A DNA stretch of 8,444 nucleotides. It comes from Bacillota bacterium (lineage in GTDB: Bacteria > Bacillota > Clostridia > Lachnospirales > Lachnospiraceae). The position numbers and the translations under genes were made by a program. The stretch spans positions 1-8,444 of the forward strand of contig JAFACO010000175.1 of assembly GCA_023425485.1 (NCBI GenBank). Reading direction: 5' to 3'. The notes below the pieces were generated by a model, which was not told the origin of the DNA, ran no database searches, and saw only the letters and a program-made list of their open reading frames with translations. The stretch's first letter is position 1. Each line of letters opens with the position of its first letter. This document shows, piece after piece, positions 1 through 5,778 of this stretch.

Positions 1-920
1 CCTTCCAGCTTTGACAGACTTTCCAAATCACCCGCCAATTTACCTATTCTCGTTACCTCTTCATGACAGCTATTTAATCGTTCTGGGGTTGCCTCCCACA
101 GCCCGTCTTCCATCGCTTCCATATAGGATTGAAGTATTGTAATAGGGGTACGAAGCTCATGTGCCACATCCTCGGTTAGCTGCTTCCTTAGTTTTTCTAA
201 CGTTTCCAGAGAAACCGCAAGATGATTGATTGATTCTTCTAATAAACTAAGTTCTTTTGTTTTACTGCCTGCTTCTAATCTTACCTCATATCTTCCGTCT
301 GATATTAGTTTTGTTACATCTACCATCTTTAGAATTGGATTGCTAATTCTTCTAGCCAATAAATGCCCTATTACAAGCGAAACCACAAGTGAAACCATTC
401 CTACTGATAACAAAATGGTATTCATTGCATGAAGAAATTTAAAATCATTTTCATTCAAGAAAAATGGTCCAAAATAACTAATGCTGACATGTCCAATCTT
501 CTCTCCATTATTTTCTAAGGGATAGTCAACTGAGGAAAAATCACCTTCCAGCTTTGGATATTCGATTTTCATACGATTGGAGATATCATCCATGATGCGA
601 TTACATAAGCCCATATCATGGGATTGGGCATCCCATATGATATCTCCCTGCTCATCATACACCTTAATGATATAGCCTTCATATAGCGCGAACATGCCAA
701 TAGCATGTACATAATTCTCATCCCATTGATTCGTAAATGAACTGTATTGCTGACTTATGGTTGAAGTTATTATCTGAGCCTTTAGTGCCTGCTGCTTCGC
801 TAAGTATTCTGTAAACTGACGATTAATAAAAAAATTAGCTAATACACTAATCATAGCAATAGTAAGTAAAACTATAATAAGGATTGTTGAGGATAATTGT
901 GTTTTTAAGCTCTGTTTCAA
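1..920 (-). CDS. Sensor histidine kinase, N-terminal part (C-terminus beyond window)
   Basis: This is a membrane-bound sensor kinase that would autophosphorylate on histidine and pass phosphate to the response regulator encoded just upstream. About 306 codons are visible without a stop. A first membrane segment lies at about residues 11-30, an extracytoplasmic sensor region at about 32-165, a second membrane segment at about 168-188, a HAMP linker at about 189-240, and a HisKA dimerisation helix from about 245. The H-box reads VAHELRTP, with the phosphorylated His at residue 254. The ATP-binding HATPase domain lies beyond the window edge. The start is TTG at 920-918, directly after the regulator's TAA; GGGGGTGAG sits just upstream. 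The first ATG in frame (residue 23) falls inside the first membrane helix and would destroy it. The sensor region has no obvious metal-binding motif, although H101, M103, C106 and M110 cluster. The ligand is unknown; copper or envelope stress is only inferred from the neighbours. Confidence 0.93.
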   Translation of the reverse strand, partial: MKQSLKTQLSSTILIIVLLTIAMISVLANFFINRQFTEYLAKQQALKAQIITSTISQQYSSFTNQWDENYVHAIGMFALYEGYIIKVYDEQGDIIWDAQSHDMGLCNRIMDDISNRMKIEYPKLEGDFSSVDYPLENNGEKIGHVSISYFGPFFLNENDFKFLHAMNTILLSVGMVSLVVSLVIGHLLARRISNPILKMVDVTKLISDGRYEVRLEAGSKTKELSLLEESINHLAVSLETLEKLRKQLTEDVAHELRTPITILQSYMEAMEDGLWEATPERLNSCHEEVTRIGKLAGDLESLSKLE

Positions 921-1619
921 TTACTCACCCCCAAACTTATATCCCACACCATGGATGGTTTTAACATAAACCGGATTTTTAGGGTCACTTTCAATCTTTT
1001 GCCTAAGATTTTTCACATGACTGTCTATTGTCCTATCATAGCCGTCAAAATCATCACCAAATGCGATAGTAATTAATTCTTCTCTGGTAAACACTTTGCT
1101 GGTATGTTTAATTAATATTGCCAATATTTTATATTCATTCGGAGTCAGCTTAACTTCTTGTGAGGCTTTCATTACCGTATAGCTGTCAAAATCCACGACC
1201 AAATCACCACCGTTAAAAGAACTTCTAGTAAGTACTGGCATCAGCTCCGAATTAGCTCTTCGAAGTACTGCTTCAATCCTGGCATTCAAAGCCTTTAAAC
1301 TAAATGGCTTTGTAATATAATCATCTGCACCTATTCCTAAGCCATTCAACAAATCTGCCTCATCCGATTTGGCTGTAAGCATAATAATTGGTACATTGGA
1401 TTGCTTGCGAATAGCCTTACAAACCTCTTCTCCTGACAATTCTGGAAGCATTAGATCAAGCAAAACCATGGATACATTTTCCCTAGAAAATACCTCAAGA
1501 GCTTTTCTGCCATTCATTGCGGTCAAGACAATAAAGCCTTTGCTTTCTAAAAAGGATTTTACAACTTCTAAAATTTTTGCTTCATCTTCTACAACCAGTA
1601 TTTTTTTCGGGTTGATCAT
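921..1619 (-). CDS. OmpR/PhoB-family response regulator
   Basis: This is a 232-residue cytoplasmic transcription factor. The receiver domain (about 4-118) has the acidic pair E11/D12, the phospho-acceptor D55 in LLDLMLP, T82 in MLTAK and K104 in ITKPF. The C-terminal winged-helix domain (about 138-230) has the typical signatures LTPNEYKIL, RTIDSHVKNLRQKI and TIHGVGYKF. The start is the ATG at 1619-1617, which has GGAGGT four bases upstream (1624-1629). A longer reading from the TTG at 1631 would place that ribosome binding site inside the coding sequence, so it is rejected. The sensor kinase follows with no gap, a standard co-transcribed pair. The upstream intergenic region holds tandem TATAAT elements and inverted repeats, so autoregulation is plausible. 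Targets are unknown; the copper genes next door are candidates by position only. Confidence 0.96.
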   Translation of the reverse strand: MINPKKILVVEDEAKILEVVKSFLESKGFIVLTAMNGRKALEVFSRENVSMVLLDLMLPELSGEEVCKAIRKQSNVPIIMLTAKSDEADLLNGLGIGADDYITKPFSLKALNARIEAVLRRANSELMPVLTRSSFNGGDLVVDFDSYTVMKASQEVKLTPNEYKILAILIKHTSKVFTREELITIAFGDDFDGYDRTIDSHVKNLRQKIESDPKNPVYVKTIHGVGYKFGGE

Positions 1620-1628
1620 AACTACCTC

Positions 1629-1677
1629 CAAGTATCTCTATTATAAACATCTCAAGTATGTCTATTATAAAACATCT
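1629..1677 (-). repeat. Tandem 24/25-bp direct repeat, each copy with a TATAAT
   Basis: Two abutting copies lie at 1629-1652 and 1653-1677. They differ by one substitution and one inserted A. Read on the minus strand, each contains AGATGTTT(T)ATAATAGA followed by ATACTTG. Each therefore carries a perfect -10 hexamer TATAAT (plus-strand 1640-1645 and 1664-1669) just ahead of the response regulator. The proximal copy runs into its ribosome binding site. This may be a duplicated promoter core or a pair of regulator-binding boxes. Confidence 0.85.
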
Positions 1678-1693
1678 GCAAGTGAAACGACAA
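1664..1693 (-). promoter_or_regulatory. Candidate sigma-A promoter for the two-component genes
   Basis: On the minus strand TTGTCG (plus 1688-1693, four of six matches to TTGACA) is followed after 18 bases by a perfect TATAAT (plus 1664-1669). The -35 box lies at the centre of the inverted repeat at 1678-1707, an arrangement that would suit an operator. The start site would fall about 40 bases ahead of the regulator ATG. The call comes from consensus matching only. Confidence 0.45.
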
Positions 1694-1707
1694 GTCGTTT
1701 CACTTGC
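1678..1707. promoter_or_regulatory. Perfect 14-bp inverted repeat (operator or hairpin)
   Basis: Arms GCAAGTGAAACGAC (1678-1691) and GTCGTTTCACTTGC (1694-1707) are exact reverse complements separated by AA. As minus-strand RNA it folds into a long stem capped by CUUG. The downstream minus-strand sequence AGATGTTTTATAAT is only weakly U-rich and starts with a purine, so a terminator is possible but not classic. The overlap with a candidate -35 box favours a protein-binding site. Confidence 0.7.
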
Positions 1708-1715
1708 CATGAATT

Positions 1716-1757
1716 AACAATAACTCAAATACCATTTACGATACTTGAGTTATTGTT
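1716..1757 (-). terminator. 18-bp hairpin after the lipoprotein gene; probable terminator or leader structure
   Basis: Arms at 1716-1733 and 1740-1757 flank a six-base loop. The outer 13 pairs are perfect (AACAATAACTCAA with TTGAGTTATTGTT). On minus-strand RNA the inner five also pair through two G-U wobbles, which would be A-C mismatches on the plus strand, so the structure is likely to act in minus-strand RNA. The 3' arm is U-rich, but no clean U-run follows it. It sits about 105 bases past the lipoprotein stop and may end that transcript. Confidence 0.55.
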
Positions 1758-1794
1758 CTACAAACAGTCTATTCAAATTATAACCTACAAACAG
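1758..1794 (-). promoter_or_regulatory. Direct repeat pair CTGTTTGTAG around a TATAAT
   Basis: The 10-mer CTGTTTGTAG occurs twice on the minus strand (plus 1785-1794 and 1758-1767), 27 bases apart start to start. A TATAAT lies between the copies (plus 1777-1782). There is no good -35 hexamer at the expected spacing. PhoB-type regulators bind direct repeats, so this could be a regulator site or a weak upstream promoter for the two-component genes. The rest of the stretch to 1861 shows only a weak near-palindrome around 1800-1825. Confidence 0.35.
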
Positions 1795-1861
1795 ATGCTA
1801 ATAACGTATACCGTATCGATTATCTGTTATTTTATACTATTTGTTTGATATCTTCATTAAA

Positions 1862-2554
1862 TTATTTTGCTGGTTTACCATCCAGATCAAAAGGTTTTAA
1901 GAATTTATCCACTTCTATCTTCTTACCATTATCATCCATGGTCTCAACCTTAGCAAATACCCAACCATCAACACTTGAGGTATCTACACCTGCATTTATA
2001 AATACCTCAGGATTTAATACAAATACAATATCCTTGTCATTTGTGGTCATATCCTTTGCCCATTCAAACATATTTCCATTGGATAAGGCTACACCATAAT
2101 GATCAAGAGCAGCATGGTATTTAATACTATCACGGTATTTATTTACAATTTGCTCATAAGCTTTAACAGAAGTTACATCGCCTTTGTAAGTTAATGAATC
2201 TTCACCTAACTCTGTCCCAACAATAATTTTATCATCAACTAACATACCTTCTGGTAACTTGCTTGCATCAAGACCTGCATCAAGGAATGGCTTTGCATCT
2301 ATAACTAACTGTACATCATTACTGGTGGTCTTACTGTAATCTTTACTCCATAAAAATCTTGCAGCCCCATCAGGTGAAGCTAAGGAATATCCTCCAAATT
2401 CAATATCCTCCGTTACCTTATCACCTAAGGTAGTAACCACAGCATCAAAGGATTTTATTGACTGTTCTCCAACAACATCCAGTTTATTACCACAAGCTGT
2501 TAAGCTTACAATTGCTACTAAAGAAAGTGTTATTAATAGTGCTTTTTTCAACAT
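1862..2554 (-). CDS. Putative lipoprotein of unknown function with internal duplication
   Basis: This is a 230-residue exported lipoprotein. A lysine-containing N-terminus and hydrophobic stretch lead to the lipobox LTAC, so signal peptidase II would cleave before C21 and anchor the protein to the outer face of the membrane. I do not recognise the family. The mature part holds two similar units, about 56-113 and 153-204. They share a YxxA start, a WSKD/WAKD block (W69 and W165), and later PFLDAGLDAS matched by VFINAGVDTS. The C-terminus is lysine- and aspartate-rich. It has no conserved Cys beyond the lipidated one and only two His (147, 152), so there is no obvious metal site. AAAGGATG lies about ten bases before the ATG. 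It follows copA by 104 bases with no clear terminator between them, so co-transcription is possible. A sensor-associated or envelope role is only a guess. Confidence 0.9.
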   Translation of the reverse strand: MLKKALLITLSLVAIVSLTACGNKLDVVGEQSIKSFDAVVTTLGDKVTEDIEFGGYSLASPDGAARFLWSKDYSKTTSNDVQLVIDAKPFLDAGLDASKLPEGMLVDDKIIVGTELGEDSLTYKGDVTSVKAYEQIVNKYRDSIKYHAALDHYGVALSNGNMFEWAKDMTTNDKDIVFVLNPEVFINAGVDTSSVDGWVFAKVETMDDNGKKIEVDKFLKPFDLDGKPAK

Positions 2555-2658
2555 TATTTATTCATCCTTTATTATTTTATTTTGTTAATTGTTCGTATCA
2601 TGTAAATGTTTAAAATTAATGTCTTTGTTCAATTTAATTTTTTTGCTTGAGTATTTTC

Positions 2659-5121
2659 TTATTTATAAGGTTTAAAATTCTTGAGTCTCAATGCATTAGT
2701 TACCACCGATACAGAACTAAATGCCATTGCAGCAGCTGCAAAGATTGGATTAAGTAAAGGTCCACCAAACAAATGTAAAATACCAGCCGCTATCGGGATA
2801 CCGGCAACGTTATAACCAAATGCCCAGAATAAATTCTGTTTAATATTACGGATTGTACTTTTGCTTAATTTAATTGCTGTAGGTACATCCATTAAGTCAC
2901 TTCGCATTAATACGATATCTGCTGATTCCATAGCCACATCTGTACCAGAACCAATTGCAATACCAATATCTGCTTGCACTAAGGCAGGAGCATCATTGAT
3001 GCCGTCGCCAACCATACATACCTTCTTGCCTTCGGATTGTAACTTTTTAACCTCATTGGATTTATCCTGTGGTAAAACTTCTGCATGCACGCGGTCAATT
3101 CCAACCTGTTTTGCAATTGCTTCTGCAGTCTTACGATTATCACCTGTAATCATAGCTACTTCAATGCCCATGGACTGAAGCTTCTTAATCGCCTTGGCAC
3201 TGCTTTCTTTTACAACGTCAGCAACTGCTATGATACCGGATAATTGACCTTCAATGGCAACATACATCGGTGTCTTTCCTTCTGCTGCCAATAAATCAGA
3301 TTTGTCTTTAAGATCAGCCAGTGAAATATTCCTGCTGTCCATTAATTTCTTATTACCTATCAGTACCTGATTATCATCAATAGTAACCTCGATACCATGG
3401 CCTGGAATCGCTTCGAATTGCTGAACTTTAAGAATCTCAAGCTGCTCCCTCTCCGCTCCATGAACAATTGCTTCACCCAGAGGATGCTCGGAACCCTTTT
3501 CGCCAGAGGCTGCAAGTTGAAGCAGACGCTCTCTTTGTACGCCAGGAACTGTTATAATATCTGTAACTTCTGGTTTTCCTTCTGTAATAGTACCTGTCTT
3601 GTCAAATACAATGGTGTTAATTTTATGTGTTGTCTCTAAGGCTTCTCCGCCTTTAATCAAAATACCGTTCTCAGCACCTTTTCCTGTACCCACCATAATT
3701 GCAGTCGGTGTAGCAAGACCAAGCGCACAAGGACAGGCAATAACTAATACAGAAATAAAGATGGTAACTGCAAAGGATAGAGGTTCACCTGCAATAAACC
3801 AAGCTAAAAATGCAAGTGTTGCCAGACCACATACAATAGGAACAAAATAACCTGAAACGATATCCGCCATCTGCGCGATTGGAGCCTTGGAACCTTGTGC
3901 ATCTTCAACCAGCTTAATTATCTGTGCTAAAGCAGTATCACTGCCAACCTTAGTAGCCTTGAACTTAATCATACCGTTTTTATTGATACTTGCAGCAAAT
4001 ACCTTATCTCCCGCCTTCTTATCCACTGGCATACTTTCACCGGTAAGCATTGCTTCATCTACTGAAGTGTTACCTTCCAAAACAATACCATCCACTGGAA
4101 TCTTTTCACCGGGCTTAACTAAAATAATATTGCCGATTTCAACCTCATCAATTGGAACTTCTACTTCATTATCATTCTCTATCACAATAGCTGTCTTTGG
4201 TGCAAGCCCCATCAGCTTTTTAATCGCTTCAGAGGTTTTGCCCTTGGATACTGCTTCTAAGGATTTTCCAAGTAAAATAAGCGCTATAATAACTCCAGCA
4301 GTTTCATAATACAGCTTATCTACAGCGCCAAAATCACCGTTAATAATCTGGAAGGTATTAAAAATACTATAGATAACTGCTGCTGATGTACCGATTGCAA
4401 CTAAGGAGTCCATATTGGGACTTCTCATAAATAATGCTTTAAAACCAATGGTATAAAACTTATATCCAGCTATAATAATTGGAGTAACTAAGGAGATTTG
4501 AAGTATTGCAAATCTCAAAGGATATATCATTGGATTAACAGCTTTTGGTACTGGAAATGGCCACCAGGATACCATGGGAACCATCGCAAAATATAATAAT
4601 GGAAGTCCAAATACAGCTGCTACTGTGAATTTAATCCATAGTGTTCTAATCTGTTTTTCCTTCCTAAGTTTATCTTCATCCACTGTAGTCTTATCAATTT
4701 CTAGAGCTTTATAACCTGCATTCTCAATACATTGCTTAATAGCTGATAACCTTATAACATTAGGATCGTACTCTACCGTTGCCTTTTCTGTAGCCAGATT
4801 AACCGATACCTTTTTAACACCTTCCAGTTTATCAATGGCCTTTTCCACTCTTTGTGAGCAGGCTGCACAGGTCATACCTCCAACCGGAATTGTTACTACA
4901 TTAACATTACTCTCTGTTACTACACCATAACCAGCATGTTCTACCGCTTCCTTAATTACTGGGACGGATGATATCTGTTCATCAAACTCTACAGATAACT
5001 TCTCCGTGGCAAAATTAACACTGGCGTTTACCACACCGTCTAACTTACCAACTGCCTTTTCCACTCTCATGGCACAGGCAGCACAGGTCATACCGCTAAT
5101 TACAATCGTTTCTTTACTCAT
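2659..5121 (-). CDS. copA: Copper-exporting P1B-type ATPase CopA
   Basis: This 820-residue enzyme couples ATP hydrolysis to export of Cu+ (also Ag+) from the cytoplasm. Two N-terminal HMA domains each carry GMTCAAC (C13/C16 and C85/C88). The core is complete: actuator TGES (360-363), membrane CPC (463-465), DKTGT with the phosphorylated D507, the SEHP motif with H546 for nucleotide binding, and GDGINDAP (705-712). The last two helices carry YN (770-771) and MxxS (M799-S802), which with CPC form the Cu+ signature of the P1B-1 subgroup. Eight membrane segments can be placed, four before the actuator domain (about 162-290), two around CPC and two near the end. Length is usual for the two-HMA Gram-positive type. 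GAAAGG lies about ten bases before the ATG. The DUF2318 gene ends 44 bases upstream, consistent with one operon. Separating Cu+ from Ag+ is not possible from sequence; a CopB-like enzyme is unlikely given CPC and the MxxS. Confidence 0.97.
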   Translation of the reverse strand: MSKETIVISGMTCAACAMRVEKAVGKLDGVVNASVNFATEKLSVEFDEQISSVPVIKEAVEHAGYGVVTESNVNVVTIPVGGMTCAACSQRVEKAIDKLEGVKKVSVNLATEKATVEYDPNVIRLSAIKQCIENAGYKALEIDKTTVDEDKLRKEKQIRTLWIKFTVAAVFGLPLLYFAMVPMVSWWPFPVPKAVNPMIYPLRFAILQISLVTPIIIAGYKFYTIGFKALFMRSPNMDSLVAIGTSAAVIYSIFNTFQIINGDFGAVDKLYYETAGVIIALILLGKSLEAVSKGKTSEAIKKLMGLAPKTAIVIENDNEVEVPIDEVEIGNIILVKPGEKIPVDGIVLEGNTSVDEAMLTGESMPVDKKAGDKVFAASINKNGMIKFKATKVGSDTALAQIIKLVEDAQGSKAPIAQMADIVSGYFVPIVCGLATLAFLAWFIAGEPLSFAVTIFISVLVIACPCALGLATPTAIMVGTGKGAENGILIKGGEALETTHKINTIVFDKTGTITEGKPEVTDIITVPGVQRERLLQLAASGEKGSEHPLGEAIVHGAEREQLEILKVQQFEAIPGHGIEVTIDDNQVLIGNKKLMDSRNISLADLKDKSDLLAAEGKTPMYVAIEGQLSGIIAVADVVKESSAKAIKKLQSMGIEVAMITGDNRKTAEAIAKQVGIDRVHAEVLPQDKSNEVKKLQSEGKKVCMVGDGINDAPALVQADIGIAIGSGTDVAMESADIVLMRSDLMDVPTAIKLSKSTIRNIKQNLFWAFGYNVAGIPIAAGILHLFGGPLLNPIFAAAAMAFSSVSVVTNALRLKNFKPYK

Positions 5122-5165
5122 CTATGTTCAACCTTTCTGTTTTTTCTCTAACTACTACACAGAGA

Positions 5166-5669
5166 TTACTTCCAGTTATCAAAAATCACCGTTGCTTCTG
5201 TTAAAAAGTCCTTTGATATAGTAATTGCTTCATCGCTCTCTGTTTTATATTCAGAAGTAATAGGAACAGGGTTACAGCCACCATTTGTTTCTCCAACTAC
5301 ATCCATGCCAAAACGATTACCACAGTTTTGGCAAACTAATTCATTTCCTTCAACCTCATAATATCCTTTTCCTGAACCATAACACACCTGACAGGTATTA
5401 AATGCTGTACGAATCGTACCATCGGTCGCTTTTACAGCTATTACTTCTAGATCAGTACCATTAATTTTAGCAGGATAAAAACTTGGTTGTTCTGTAACAT
5501 CTTTGGTCTGAATTACAATATCGGAATCAACTGCAACTGATATTTTATCAGAGCTACCTTTATTTGACGTTCCTTTGTCTGATGGATAAATAAAATATAC
5601 TGCTGCAACTAATACGATTGCAGCTGCTGCAATAATTGCAAGCTTTTTCATGTCTTGTTTTTTCTTCAT
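5166..5669 (-). CDS. DUF2318 (FtrD-like) membrane-anchored double-CxxC protein
   Basis: This 167-residue protein has an N-terminal membrane anchor (about 9-28), a short Gly/Ser/Lys linker (about 30-42) and an extracytoplasmic domain. The domain carries CQVC (C93/C96), CQNC (C113/C116) and then GGCNPVPI with C132. The spacing and the NRFGMDVVGETNGGCNP block match the DUF2318 family as I know it, described as putative metal- or iron-sulfur-binding and including FtrD of bacterial Fe2+ uptake systems. The remaining Ftr partners are absent here. The neighbours on both sides are copper-type genes, which suggests a copper or redox role at the membrane surface; that is inference. The ATG at 5669 is preceded by AGGGGAG at good spacing; the second Met (residue 7) has no such site. 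The gene follows the fusion gene by 109 bases and precedes copA by 44, so it is probably co-transcribed at least with copA. Confidence 0.88.
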   Translation of the reverse strand: MKKKQDMKKLAIIAAAAIVLVAAVYFIYPSDKGTSNKGSSDKISVAVDSDIVIQTKDVTEQPSFYPAKINGTDLEVIAVKATDGTIRTAFNTCQVCYGSGKGYYEVEGNELVCQNCGNRFGMDVVGETNGGCNPVPITSEYKTESDEAITISKDFLTEATVIFDNWK

Positions 5670-5727
5670 AATGTTCTCCCCTAAAGTGAATTCAAATTAT
5701 CTAACTCAAAAAATTTATAAAATTAGT

Positions 5728-5743
5728 ACAATTAATTAATTGT
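5728..5743. promoter_or_regulatory. Perfect 16-bp AT-only-core palindrome
   Basis: ACAATTAATTAATTGT reads the same on both strands. It lies about 60 bases ahead of the DUF2318 start, in a 109-base gap. It could be a regulator site for a promoter feeding DUF2318-copA, but such AT-rich palindromes arise by chance in this composition. No convincing -35/-10 pair was found beside it. It does not match the CopY box TACAnnTGTA. Confidence 0.3.
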
Positions 5744-5778
5744 GTATTAAATCAAATAAAGTATAACCATCTTAAAAC

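Noticed and set aside
226..432. Open plus-strand frame opposite the sensor kinase
   Set aside because: It lies antisense to a well-supported kinase, has no ribosome binding site or recognisable motif, and its composition is that of a reverse-complement shadow. The same holds for the other plus-strand frames across the window.
1620..1631. TTG start at 1631 for the response regulator
   Set aside because: This reading would include the GGAGGT that clearly serves the ATG at 1619; receiver domains normally begin just before the KKILVVEDE strand.
1795..1835. Near-palindrome with AACAGAT and ATCTGTT ends
   Set aside because: Only seven outer pairs match, with a poorly pairing centre, so it is not distinct enough from chance in AT-rich DNA.
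1369..1848. 159-codon plus-strand frame across the regulator and the intergenic region
   Set aside because: It is mostly antisense to the receiver domain, and its tail runs through the inverted repeats and promoter elements. It shows no protein-like features or ribosome binding site.
2555..2658. Terminator or promoter between copA and the lipoprotein gene
   Set aside because: No stable hairpin with a T-run follows copA, and the best promoter match (TTTACA) lacks a -10 at good spacing. The 104 bases are simply AT-rich, so neither is claimed.
5122..5165. Small hairpin (TCTCT with AGAGA) between DUF2318 and copA
   Set aside because: A five-pair stem with an 11-base loop is too weak for a terminator, and it lies in a short gap in an apparent operon.
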